A stretch of DNA of 64,000 bases from Gnetum montanum (lineage: Eukaryota; Streptophyta; Gnetopsida; Gnetales; Gnetaceae): assembly GCA_015680685.1 (NCBI GenBank), contig MNCI01014982.1, positions 230,803-294,802 of the forward strand, in the 5' to 3' direction. The notes beneath the pieces were generated by a model. That model saw nothing but the letters and a program-made list of their open reading frames with translations, had not been told where the DNA came from and did no database searches. Below, piece after piece: positions 10,890 through 21,399 of this stretch (its first letter is position 1; every line of letters starts with the position of its first letter). The position numbers and the translations under genes are program-made.

Positions 10890-12125
10890 TAAACATGAGT
10901 GAATTTAATTACGCTAACTCAAATTTCCAAAAAACAAGTTGTCAGTCACCAAAAGGAGTGTTTGGTTAGCTGGCTATATGCAAATGATGTTGCATTAATT
11001 TCTACATTTGAATCAGGTATGCAAAATATGCTGCAAATGTTAGAAAGTTTTTGTCTTTCATTTGGTCTAAAGGTTAATGTGAAAAAAGCAAAAACAATGA
11101 TAGGGGATACTAAAAATGTAAATTTTACTTTTAGTATGGGATCCATGAAAATAGAAATTGTGAACTCCTTTAGATACTTGGGGCTTCATTGTGCAAACAA
11201 TTATAGATGGGATACTTATATCAAAGAAAGGATAGCAGTAGGAATAAAAGCTCTCTACCCAATTAAAACAAATGCAAGACATTAGGAATCCAGGCTTGGC
11301 AAGTCAAGAAACAAATCTTCCAATCTATTATCTATCCAATTGTATTGTATGGATGTGTAGTGTGGGGACCATGCCTTAATGCAAAAAACTGGTAGGCTAT
11401 TGAAAGGATACACCAAGTTTTTTTATTAGATGAACTACAAGTAAAAGCTTAGACACCTTATTCCATGTTGATTTTGGAGTGTGATTTGCTTCCCTTAGAA
11501 GCTAAAGCTCTCTATCAATTTATTACTTATACTCAAAACTCTTAGAATCAAGGCATCCCAAGTTTTCTAAAATAGTCCTTGAAAGTACAAGAGAATAAGG
11601 TTGGTATTTTCAGGATACAATAGCTCAAAAATTAGAATATCTCTCAATAGAGGAAATGCAAACTAATCCTAAACATATTCGATTGTAAAACATCAAACAT
11701 TAGCAAGGTTGTAGTCAAATGTTGAAGGAAAGAAAAAATTCTACATGGACCATATTAAAGGTAATTCTTTAGATTCACCAACTCAATATCTTATGGCTAA
11801 TATCCCAATTAGAGCTTGCAGTTTTATCACTAGGCTCCATTTGAGTTCATATTGTCTAAGGATTGAAAGTGGAAGATGGATCCACATGCCAAGAGAACAA
11901 CACACCTATCAATTATATGGATCTAAAGTCCTTGAGGATGAGAAACATGTTTTTTTAGTTGTCATGTAACTAATAATTTGAGGCAGTTTGTATGATTTGT
12001 TTTTGATGCATCCTATGGTTGTTAGCCACTTTGTTGAGTTAGTTTTTATTCTTCATGACATGAATGTACTGGTTGTCTAATAGATCCTTTGGATCTACAA
12101 ACATTACTAAATATCAGTTTCAATT
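10890..12125 (+). pseudogene. LINE reverse transcriptase C-terminal half, plus strand
   Basis: The open stretch 10899-11285 carries the catalytic block YANDVAL at 10977-10997, where the usual second residue pair is ADD. It continues with FCLSFGLKVNVKKAKTM and NSFRYLGLHC, the standard order downstream of the RT active site. After a stop, LYGCVVWGP appears near 11345, and RIESGRWIHMPRE near 11860, followed by EDEKHVFL, the usual LINE C-terminal block. The cysteines expected there are replaced (YQLYGSK). A 3' tail with gatcctttggatct (12085-12098) and a short cag/tttcaa-rich run follows. The 5' part of the element is missing. Confidence 0.75.
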
Positions 12126-13090
12126 TCAATTTCATATTTAGAAAATTATTTTGCTTTCACTTAATTTCATGAAGGTTTACCTAAGTTAATCTTTAGATTC
12201 ATGTCAGGCCCATCATTTGATTTGTTTTTTTTTATTCCATTTGAATTTCATCCATGAAAATGTAATATGCTAAGAGTTATGAATCCATAAACTTAACATC
12301 TTTAGATTCACCTAAGCAAACTAACGCAAAGGCACAAGATAATGATATTTGCAGACCGCAAAAGGAGAAGAAACATGGATGAAAGATGATGGCAACCTTT
12401 TGTTCACACATTTTGAATTTTTACCCACGTGGTTTTTATTTTAAATACAAATCAAGGCCAACATTAACAAATCAATATTAACGGCTTTGTCTGGTCATGT
12501 TTTGTAATGCAATTCGTGATTTTAGTCGAAATCATTAATACCCAAACATGTCTTTGCTGATAAACTAAACAAACGCTGTCGTTACTGGCGGATGAATTTA
12601 GAACGAACGATGATGTGATTCCGCATCAAAATCTCCAACTTTGAAGCAACCAGGAAAGAGAGGTGTGTTCGCCAAAACAGGAACGATTAGGACGGGCAGA
12701 TAATAAAAGACAGTAAAGAAATGAAAAGAAACGAAACCAAGGAGATCAGATGTTAAGAAGCAACAACACCAATCAGATAAACCTTGAACAGCTGTGTTTT
12801 CCCAACAGGGACAGCCCCACATAACGGCAGGAGCGAAGGAAAGATGGATTGCTTTCTTATGCACTGGAATCGGCGGGTTAAATGTAGGGCAAATCGGCTA
12901 ACACCCACGCACACCGCCGAATCTCTGAAGTCTAGTGTAGAATCCTCAGCCTCAACCCCAATCTCATGCATTTGTTCTTGTGGGTGGGTAGGGATGATCA
13001 ATCCAGTGAGCAGTTGAAGTTCAAGTTCAAGTTGCAGTTGATGCAAGTGCAAGCAAAAGCAGAGACAGGAAATGTGAATTGGTCACCAAT

Positions 13091-13130
13091 ATGATGATGA
13101 TGATGATGATGATGAGCAGCAGCAGCAGCT
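13091..13130 (+). repeat. Microsatellite (ATG)n-(AGC)n
   Basis: A run of ATG triplets passes directly into a run of AGC triplets. It lies about 1.1 kb upstream of the SHOU4-like start codon and codes for nothing recognisable. Length variation between individuals is likely. Confidence 0.85.
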
Positions 13131-13280
13131 AAAAGGAGAGTGCTAAATTTTGCTTGGTGCGCACACTTAATTGGGGGTTGTTGCAGGTTACCCATCATTT
13201 GTGATCACTGCTGCAACTGCAGTAACAACAGGAACAGGAACAGAAACAGGCATTGGCATAGGCATTGGATTGATTAGGAT

Positions 13281-13303
13281 CAGGGTCAGGGTCAGGGTCA
13301 GGG
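13281..13303 (+). repeat. (CAGGGT)n short tandem repeat
   Basis: Almost four copies of CAGGGT. It follows an imperfect gaacag/aggcatt repeat at about 13230-13268. It lies in the presumed promoter or leader region of the gene. Confidence 0.8.
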
Positions 13304-13962
13304 CCGCTGCTTCTGCTTTTGTTTCAGTTTCTGCTTTGCCTTGAATCGGACGACGACGATCTGGTGAAACAAATTATGGTTGTGGGTGTGTGGCCCCTCT
13401 TCCTCCTCCTCCTCCTGTATTAGTATTTCAGGTAGGATTGCATTTTCCGTGCACAAAATTCTATTGTTTTTGTTTTGTTTGGTTGGTTGCCGCAGCAGCT
13501 CTGCATGTGAGATTTTTGCCTTTTTGAGGACCCCTGCTTTCTGGGTTGCTTAGGCATGGAGCCTCTGCAATCCGCTTTCACTGGGAGTTATGAATCCGAG
13601 CCTGATCTTGATAAATCCACATCTTTGCAGCCCAGATTGATTCATCTGCAGCCAACCCACTTTGGATTTCCCTTTTCCACTTCATTCATGAATAATGCAT
13701 GCCTTTGCTGACAACAAAATGATGCCCCTTCCCCCAGAATGATTAGATTTGATGAGACCAACTTTCAGCTGTACGAGTGGTTGATCCGAATTAAGCTCAG
13801 ATTCTCAGCTGATTACCGAGTTTCAACCTGTTTAACCCTTTTTGGCCTGCAATCGGAGTGTATTCTTTTCGTTATGTAGTGCTTTGGCTGTTTGAATTCT
13901 CTGGTTTTGGGTGCAGCAGCGTCTGATATACTCCCTCTCCCCCTCGTTTCTCTTTGTGGCAG

Positions 13963-14064
13963 ATGAGAAGACGCCCGAGACTATCTGTGATTGAGCAGCA
14001 TTGCAGCCGTTGTCGTGGTAGGAATACCGAATCGCAGCATAGAATTGTTGCAGCAGAACTATGA
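13963..14064 (+). CDS. Upstream ORF (33 codons) in the presumed leader
   Basis: An ATG at 13963 opens a 33-codon frame (MRRRPRLSVIEQHC…) ending at TGA 14062-14064. Its stop overlaps the ATG of a second, four-codon uORF (14061-14072) in the arrangement ATGA. Whether these are translated depends on where transcription starts and on splicing. An acceptor-like ctttgtggcag ends exactly at 13962, so the ATG could sit at the first base of an exon. The peptide resembles nothing I know. If transcribed, these uORFs would be expected to lower translation of the main frame at 14219. Confidence 0.35.
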   Translation: MRRRPRLSVIEQHCSRCRGRNTESQHRIVAAEL

Positions 14065-14187
14065 AAATTTAGCAGTTGTTCCGATTCGCAGCACAGAATT
14101 GGGTTGTTGTTGCAGAATTTTGAAAATTGAGCAATTCTTCCGAACTGCAGTACACAGAATTTGTTACAGGACAATTCCGAAGAATCG
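14027..14187 (+). repeat. Three-copy imperfect tandem repeat in the leader
   Basis: Copies begin at 14027 (ccgaatcgcagcatagaatt), 14081 (ccgattcgcagcacagaatt) and 14140 (ccgaactgcagtacacagaa), spaced 54 and 59 bases apart. Each continues with a gcagaa-then-ttgaaaatt motif, decayed in the third copy. The array ends about 30 bases before the main ATG and covers the second half of the 33-codon uORF. Confidence 0.75.
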
Positions 14188-14218
14188 TTAACAGAAGAAG
14201 AAGCAAAAGCAGGACGAA

Positions 14219-16651
14219 ATGGGTTCCAGATTTCCATCGCATCAGCTGAGCAATGGGCTGTACGTTTCAGGGCGTCGGGAGGCGTACAAGGAGAGGCAGG
14301 CCACAATGACATCGACGGCCATGCCCTACACAGGCGGCGACATCAAGAAATCCGGTGAACTCGGCAAAATGTTCGACATCAACATGAACGCAGATCATCC
14401 TCATTCAACAAAATCCAAAAAATCGGGTCCTCTGACAGGCGCAGCCCCTGCAAGAAGCGGATCTTTTGGAGCAGCACATGTCCAAGCAACGCCTGCATCT
14501 TCATACTCAGGACCTTTGCCAAGCAGCAGCAGCAACAACAACAACAATTCCAGCAATGCAAATTCTGCAACGACATCATCAAAGTTAGGACACAGGACAT
14601 CATCAAACTCGGGACCCGTCGTCTCAAGAAATCTGGACTCTGCATCTCTGAAGAAAACGTCGGGTCCCCAAAGGCACAATTCAGGGCCGCTGCCTCCTCC
14701 GCCTGCTGCAATTCCTGCAACAGGCCTCATAACTTCAGGACCGCTGAATTCTCGCAAAGCATCAGGACCGATAGGACAAGAACCCATTTCAGTTCCATCG
14801 TCATCTGTTGCTTCTAAAACGCTCCAGTGCGTCACGAATCTGAGCCATCAGGATGTTGCAGGGGAGTATTCGTGCACCAGAAACTTGCCCAGAGTCATTG
14901 TGTGGACCGTGATTCCACTGTTTCTGATTGGTTTGATCGCGGCTGTGTTTATTCTGGTGGCCGTCCGCAATGCCATTCTTCTGATTGTGGTGATGGCCTT
15001 TTTCTGGGTTGTTGCGCTGCTGCTGGCCTGGAATTCATGCTGGGGCAACAGGGCCATCACGGGATTCGTGTCTGGATTCCCTGATGCAGAGCTCAGGACT
15101 GCTAGGGATGGACAGTATGTTAAAATATCTGGGGTATGTATGTAGTGCATCATCCTCCAAAACATTGATGTTTTTGTTGTTCCAAATTTCTTGCTGGCAA
15201 TGGTAACGGATGTGTTTTGTGGCAAAATTTGGCATCAGGTTGTCACTTGTGGCAATGTTCCGCTGGAGACTTCGTATCAGAGGGTTCCTAGATGTGTTTA
15301 CACTTCAACAGGATTGTATGAATACAGAGGCTGCGGTTCCAAACCTGCAAATCCAACTCATCGTCGCTTTACTTGGGGATTGAGATACTTAGAGGTGTGC
15401 TTCTTCTATCTTGCCATTGCTATTCTGTGATGTAATTTACAGCTTTTGCGTTTGAATCCACAGTGAAAGAATAGAATTATTGCTTTAGATTAAAGCTTTA
15501 GCTCTTGATAAATGCAAATGGTGGAGGGGAACTCATGTACTGTACAAGACTAAGATGATGATAATTGGATTATTCCTATTTCTGTGTGTTTTTTCCCAAA
15601 TTTTCTCTCCAAAGAGCTTAGTCAAGAAAAAACTTGACTCCATGCATTTACATCGATTATGTAGAATATGAAAAGAGATGTTTTGTATTCGATCTAACAT
15701 TAAACGTGCTTCATTTGTGGCAGAGGCGCGTTGTGGATTTTTACATTTCCGACTTTCAGTCTGGTCTAAGAGCATTAGTAAAAGCTGGTTCTGGAGCAAG
15801 AGTTACGCCATATGTGGAGGAAAGCACTGTCATTGACATAAACAAAAATAATAGGAATGTACCACCAAACTTTATTCGATGGCTGGCAGACAGGAATCTC
15901 TCAAGTGACGATCGTGTAATGTGCCTCAAAGAAGGGTAATAACATTTCCTAAGTTTCTCATAGTTAGTTCTTTGAATAGTAATTTGAAACCTCAATTCTG
16001 GTAGTCTGTCACCCATATCAGTTATATTGCAGAGTCAAATGTGATGTATTTTGTTTGGCAGTCGTTGAGATCTCTGGACTTTCAATTGCTTAACTGTTTC
16101 GAGACTCGGCTTTTAGTTGCATCTTCTAACCACTAGTTGTGTATCAGAAATGGGGCTGACAACTTATTCTCATTAGACTATGCTATTTAGTATTTCCTTT
16201 ATATTATCATCTTTTTCATCTCACTTTTTGGCTACGACTTACATTTGTTGCACTTGTTTTGTCAGTTGATTTGCCCATGTTTTTATGCTGGAATCACCAA
16301 GCTAGTGCTGTAAAATAGGACAAAATAGGACTAACACGTATTATAGATGTGCTATTCTTTTGGGTTGCGAAAATGTTGATGTTTTCTAACTCGGATCTCT
16401 TATTATTTAGAAAATTTGTATGGGCTAGTTTGACAACAGGGTTCAATTTTCAATGCAGTTATGTCAGAGAAGGTAGCACAGTAAGTGTCATGGGAATTGT
16501 TCAGCGAAATGACAATATTCTTATGATTGTTCCTCCATCAGAACCGGTTTCAACTGGATGCCAATGGATTAAGTGTCTTCTTCCAGCAAGTCTTGAAGGT
16601 ATTATTTTGAGGTGCGAGGATAAATCAAAAGGTGATGCTATACCTGTATAG
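14219..16651 (+). CDS. SHOU4L: SHOU4/SHOU4L-like membrane protein (four exons, 491 aa)
   Basis: Coding exons are 14219-15133, 15239-15394, 15724-15935 and 16459-16651 (stop TAG). All introns are GT-AG, and together they give 491 codons. The N-terminus MGSRFPSHQLSNGLYVSGR, then MPYTGGDIKKSGELGKMFDI, matches the Arabidopsis SHOU4/SHOU4L family from memory. Residues about 60-200 are Ser/Asn-rich and disordered, with seven S-G-P motifs. Two membrane spans lie at about 226-248 and 251-272. A conserved C-terminal domain follows (GFVSGFPDAELRTARDGQYV, CGNVPLETSYQRVPRCVYTS, FYISDFQSGLRALVK, GSTVSVMGIVQRND). Known for the family: plasma-membrane proteins that limit exocytosis of cellulose synthase complexes. 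The start is chosen by the family N-terminus. Older databases label the family 'ubiquitin-specific protease C19-related', but no protease residues are visible. SHOU4 and SHOU4L cannot be told apart here. Confidence 0.95.
15239..15394 (+). CDS. SHOU4L: SHOU4-like exon 2
   Basis: This exon encodes VVTCGNVPLETSYQRVPRCV through FTWGLRYLE, residues 306-357. The acceptor is ggcatcag|gtt and the donor gag|gtgtgc. Both flanking introns are phase 0. The exon starts in the same frame in which exon 1 ends at KISG|gtatgt. Confidence 0.92.
15724..15935 (+). CDS. SHOU4L: SHOU4-like exon 3
   Basis: This exon encodes RRVVDFYISDFQSGLRALVK through SSDDRVMCLKEG. The acceptor is tttgtggcag|agg. The donor gaagg|gtaata leaves a phase-2 intron whose codon is completed by the first base of exon 4. 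Confidence 0.92.
16459..16651 (+). CDS. SHOU4L: SHOU4-like exon 4 (C-terminus)
   Basis: This exon encodes YVREGSTVSVMGIVQRNDNI through RCEDKSKGDAIPV and stop TAG at 16649-16651. The acceptor is tttcaatgcag|t. The final residues DAIPV match the family C-terminus as I remember it, so the gene is complete. Confidence 0.92.
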
Positions 16652-17654
16652 CATTCATTTAACTTATTCCTCGACGTTGAAATAGCATTGGAGTTGACTT
16701 CTGCATGTGTGAATTCAAAGTTTTGCTAGTCACTGCCCACCTTAACAGACGGAAAGATGTTGGGAGTCAGATGCCATGATTCTGACAATATTGAGACATT
16801 AAACAGTCTAGTTTGCAAATATTTTTCTGTTGATGGTATGGAAGAAAGTGATGTTTTCTACACTTAAATATGCGAAACCCAAGTATGTTGTACTATCAAA
16901 GGCAGAAAAGAGGACAAGGTTACAAGTGGAATCAACAAATTATAAGTACACCATTTTATTCATACATTGTCCACCCATGTTTAAATGACTGTTTCATCAG
17001 CCTTGCATTCATGTAGTAGGGTTTCTTTACTACAAGCCACCTATGGGCCTAAACAAAATTTTAGATTAAAGGATGGTGCCAGAATTGCTGAAACTGCCGT
17101 GTCTTTTCACTGCAACAGAAATGGAAAAACTGTTAAAGATATGTGGAATGGTTAGTTGGTACGAAAAGCAACAATCAGTTTTGTGGTTTTGTATATTGTA
17201 TATTGTAAAGTTCATCTTATGAAAGCTGGCATATTTGTGACCACAGATGTCCATCTATTGTGTTACTTTTACACTAAAAATTAGGAATCTGAACATATAC
17301 CAAGAATAGTGTTGCAGTTAGTAGCTCTTTCAGTAAATTCTGCAGATATGGAATTGGACGTATAATTATGATTTGATCGAGATTTCTTTATTGCATATTT
17401 TGAAATTTCAACTCTGAGGTTTGGCTCATTGATCTTTTCAAATAGACGGTGAAACCTTGCATGTTAGCAATACCAACTAATGCATCTAACTTTTAAGAGA
17501 ATTGGAACATCGGCAAGAATTAGACGGGAAAACCTTGTATGGCTCCATCTCGAGATTGGAACTTGGGTGTAAGAATTCAAATCAAAGAGGTTTGCATTTC
17601 AATACTTACATGAGATAAATTATAAGGCAAGATTTGAAATCTAATTTTGGGTAT
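16652..17654 (+). other. 3' flank of the SHOU4-like gene
   Basis: Presumably 3' UTR followed by intergenic DNA. I see no AATAAA in the first 300 bases, no ORF of interest and no repeat border before the SINE copy at 17655. Confidence 0.4.
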
Positions 17655-17782
17655 TGGAACCCTTAAATAATTGTAATATATGTACACTCCAAGATATATA
17701 TTCTAATTAGAACTTTATACCTCAACATTACTCATTAGATTTTTCAAATCAAGAATCCTACCACTAGGTTAATATCTCATTA
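17655..17782 (-). mobile_element. tRNA-derived SINE-like element, copy A
   Basis: On the minus strand it begins aatgagatattaacctagtggt, close to a pol III A box (TRGYNNAGNGG). It runs through a degenerate B-box region to a conserved 3' part that includes tatatatcttgg and ttgtaatata-type sequence read in reverse. The same order recurs at 35493-35641 and 36001-36147. The B box is poor in this copy, so the assignment rests on the family alignment. Confidence 0.55.
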
Positions 17783-17914
17783 TTACTTGCTATCTAATAT
17801 TATCAAAGTTTGATGTCTTCACATGTTAAGGGGAGTTCAAAACCTTTGACTATAGGTATGCACTAATATATATAGTCAATATGCTGAAAGTGTAGCTTGA
17901 ACTAATAACCCTTT
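17783..17914. other. Short spacer before the Athila-like element
   Basis: No feature seen. It ends with ccttt, which pairs with ctttt after the far LTR as a 5-bp target duplication with one mismatch. Confidence 0.4.
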
Positions 17915-18757
17915 TGATGAATCGTTTTCGTTAGTCCTTGAAATTGGAGCCCCAATATCGGATTTCATGATGTGTTATTAGATATCCGATATCGTGGGAT
18001 GCGTGCACCTTATAAATACAACACTTGGTGCATGATTCATCCATTCCATTTCTTAGTTGTAGTGAAACTTTTGTAGTTTTTTCTTTTGAGAGTTAGAATA
18101 TTTTTTGAGTGCCCATAGAAGAAGTCAAAGAAGTGTATGGATCTTTATTCAAGCATTGATGTACCTAGCACAACAATATGAGCGATAATAAAGACAAACG
18201 TTTTTGATCAACCCTTACAACACTTGGAATAGATTAATGTTTTTTTTATGCATTTAATATTCATGCACTCTACTTTAATCAATTTTAACTAAGCAATTAA
18301 TATTGGTTAAATAGTGAACATAAGCAAGACACTTCGAGCATACGTTTAATGCTTGGTAACCCCAGTAGCGCTTTTAATGCTTGGTAACCTAGTGGTGCTA
18401 TAACATTTTCAGGATGTGTATGGAAAGTGGGAATGGATGCTTGTGTTAGGATTATTTAAGTGTATGTTAGTTACTAGATTAATTAGATTAATTGCATATT
18501 AAATTTACCTTGTTTTTAGCACTTAGGCAACAATTAAACCATAAAAGATAAAATGATAAAAATTAGATGCCTCAGTTATACTTAACCATACACTTGGAAC
18601 TCATAGGTGGAACTAAGAAGACAACAATTGCAATGATTAGATTCACCTCCTAGAAACCAAGTACTTAGAGAGCTAAAGTCTACGAAATTCGACTAGATCA
18701 TTAAGTGAACGCTAGTGATGCATATGGTTGGGCATAGGGTATACTCACTACTCATCA
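17915..18757 (+). repeat. 5' LTR of the Athila-like element
   Basis: It starts tgatgaatcg and ends cactactcatca. It matches 33588-34426 along its length, for example cattccatttctt and attaatgttttt/ctttatgcatttaatattca. A TATA-like tataaata lies at 18011-18018, with the palindrome-bearing gatatccgatatcg just upstream. Confidence 0.88.
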
Positions 18758-18758
18758 T

Positions 18759-18776
18759 TGGCATTGTTGTCGAGGA
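18759..18776 (+). promoter_or_regulatory. Primer binding site, tRNA-Asp type (degenerate)
   Basis: The sequence tggcattgttgtcgagga lies one base after the LTR. The plant tRNA-Asp(GTC) complement is TGGCGCCGTTGCCGGGGA. The differences are mostly transitions, as expected from cytosine methylation decay. Confidence 0.7.
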
Positions 18777-19378
18777 CTTTAGTTAGCTACATGCGCTATC
18801 TAGAACTTAGTGAAAATTATTGGAACAAACCTTAAAGTTGCAATCATTCAAAATAATAATCATAATTATAAAGGCACACTAATATTTTCTTTCAATTTAA
18901 AATGTCTTCTTCTCACATGGATTAAGGTTCAAACATGCATCCAATTAGCAAAGGAATAAATGATCAAATCTGCTAGTGCCCCAATAATGTAGAGTGGTAT
19001 ATGCTCATCCTGATGAGTATGTGCTAAACTTCACCTTCATCTTGCATTAGGATGAACAATTGTGATGGAGGGACATGGAGGGCAACATTGTGTTGCCGCT
19101 TGATTAATCAGTTCCTATGATGCTACACCAAATCCTTATGAGGTTGGGCATCTAGGAACTTAAAGCTAAATATGTTGTGTAGGACCACGACTATTGGGAT
19201 TACCATCCCATTAAGGTACAATGCAAAAGAGATTGATAACAGGAGAGGTGCTATGAAGCTTCAAAGAGGAAATAGTTCAATAACCCTTGTTCTTGTTGGG
19301 CCAAAAAAATAGTGAGGATCCCTTCTCTAAGGGTTTTCAATTCACTTACTCTCCTCCCCTTGGTTTTGATGAAGGGTC

Positions 19379-20900
19379 TTGAACTATAATTTACAATTCA
19401 CTGTAAACAATCCAGGTTCAGGTAAGAATGGGTTCCATGATCATGAGGGATCCAAAGATAGGAGTCATGGTAGGGACAAGAAGAAGCATCATAATGATGA
19501 TCGTGGTCGTGACTGCAGAAGAGGGGATGGCAGGCATCATGGTGGTGCTAGTCCTCCTTTCTCTTCACCTTCATCATCCCCTTCTTCCTCTAGCTTCGAT
19601 CAAAGCTATAGAGGACGTGATCGTGATGAAGGTGACCAACGAGATAGAGATGATCATAGGGCTTGCCAAACTAGTTGAGACCAAGGACATGGACAATCAA
19701 GGGAGGCCTACCATCACAAAAGAAGGAATAGTAGATGACATCATGATCATCATGACCATCACAAAGGCTATGACCATTATAAGCCTTTGCTTACAACTTG
19801 AAACATGCTAAACATCGTAGAGGTAATGAAAAATGCCAACAAGGTATGTGAAAGATAGCATAATCAAGTGGTTTGATATGAACAATATCCCTAAGTTCAA
19901 TGAGGGATGCAACTCAGATCCAAAAAACCATCTTCAAGCTTTTCACGATGCTTATGCCTTACAGAACATGGAGAATGAATGGAAAAAATTAAAGTTATTC
20001 CCAAAGATGCTCATCAAATAAGCTGAAAGTTGGTATCGGTCTTTGGAGTCAAAATCAATCCATAGATGAAGTATGATGCTTGAGCTCTTTAATGACAAGT
20101 ATCAAATGTACGCCTAAGCGTCCAACTTGAGAAAGCAAATCCAAGGTTAGAAATAGGAAACACATAAACCCTTGGATGCAACCATGGGCAAGTACTAAAA
20201 TCTCTTACATTGATGTCCTGGTCATGGTTATTTTTAGAGGGAGTAGCTCTACCATATCATAGATGGGCTCTGCATAGAAATAGAGAGAACTCTTAGGATC
20301 TATGCCCAAGGAAGACTTTTAAAATTAAGGATCCATTAGATTCAAAGGTTGATTAAGCAGGTTGCCAAAGAAGAAGGAGAGTTAAAAAAAAAGTGCTAAG
20401 GAGTATAAATGAGACCTTTCCATTTGCAAAAGGAAGGTTAGATTTTGTGATAATGAGGAGGAGGCACTACTTGATGAGGTGATGTAGCAAAAGACCTTGT
20501 TGATTCAAAATTTTTTTTTTGAAATTTTGATAAAGGTAAACAAAATGTGGGACTCTTTGGATGCAAAATTTCAAATTGCTTTGAAAATAATAGAGGAATC
20601 CAAAGAGCAAAGTAGTGATCATGATCATAGGGATAAGGGCAAGGCTACTATAGTAGAGGAGGTTGTGGAGTCTAAAATAGATGATGATGATGGATGTGAC
20701 ATCTACCATTAGGAACATCCTAAGGGATGTTGCCTCATCATGTCACACTTGCAGGAGTTTGGGGTGTACACTCTAAATCCTAGATTGGCTAGAAGGCAAA
20801 CACCTAGAAGATTGCCTTATCCTCAAGGCAACTCCAGGCAGTTCCACCAACAACAAGCCTACTCTCTAAGTGGAGCTCCACCACAATCTTATGAGTAGTA
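19379..20900 (+). pseudogene. Athila-like Gag, broken
   Basis: It begins with a highly charged, His/Arg/Asp-rich region (19379-19678: HGRDKKKHHNDD…, then a Ser/Pro run). The capsid-like part follows: MNNIPKFNEGCNSDPKNHL at about 19878, FHDAYALQNMENEW, then HIIDGL and RTLRIYAQ near 20255-20320. A C-terminal part reads HPKGCCLIMSHLQEFGVYTL near 20715-20770 and ends in a Gln/Pro-rich tail. The same order is found on the minus strand of the element at 39011-45634, which confirms the reading. Several stops and frameshifts are present. Confidence 0.75.
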
Positions 20901-21399
20901 CTAGTAATGGTAGCACCCAAAGTCATGGGGGATGCCATCACTGAGGTAGTAGTACCCTTATCAGTAGCCTCATCCATATGGATACTATGTTTAGCAACCC
21001 ATTTTTTCACGTGACTTTTCCAGTTATGCTTCATTCTAGCATCACTACTACCCTCCTAAATATCATAAAGTTCAATCTCCAAGAGGGGAATCCCCATTTT
21101 CTCATTACCCTTCTCATCTTTCTGTCCATGTCCCTCCATCCTCAACTCAATTACCAACTGCTCCATCAATGCAAGATGAAATTCTAGCCTAGCCATAGCA
21201 ACATAATGCCACTAGGGTTATTAACTTATAGCTAGCTCCTCAGCTGAGTGGTTCAGAAAGAAAATCTCGTAAAAGACCATTTTTCTAAACCAATAGTCCT
21301 ACAAAACCCTCATAGACATACACGGTTGATAGCCCTACTTTTCCCTCCTCCTTTGCATCTACATCCTTCGAGTTTCCTTCAAACTAAACACCTCCCAAA

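Larger units (their letters stand above)
12130..13380 (+). other. Upstream region of the SHOU4-like gene
   Basis: No convincing ORF; the minus-strand frames here are short and of low complexity. From about 12590 the DNA becomes visibly richer in GC than the repeats around it. It probably holds the promoter and perhaps the first untranslated exon. I find no clear TATA box. Simple repeats are listed separately. Confidence 0.4.

Noticed and set aside
12753-13198. Overlapping minus-strand ORFs upstream of the SHOU4-like gene
   Set aside because: Short, His/Gln/Leu-repeat frames produced by trinucleotide repeats; no splice structure or homology recognised.
14401-14835. 144-codon minus-strand ORF opposite exon 1 of the SHOU4-like gene
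   Set aside because: It is the antisense shadow of a Ser/Asn-rich coding region, is low complexity (Leu runs) and resembles no protein.
14219-16651. Annotation as a ubiquitin-specific protease
   Set aside because: The old database label 'C19-related' is attached to this family, but no Cys or His box of that peptidase family is visible and the protein is a two-span membrane protein.
19428-19811. 127-codon ORF rich in Met and Ile
   Set aside because: It is an out-of-frame reading of the charged Gag N-terminal region. The frame of 19379-19678 matches the Gag of the related element.
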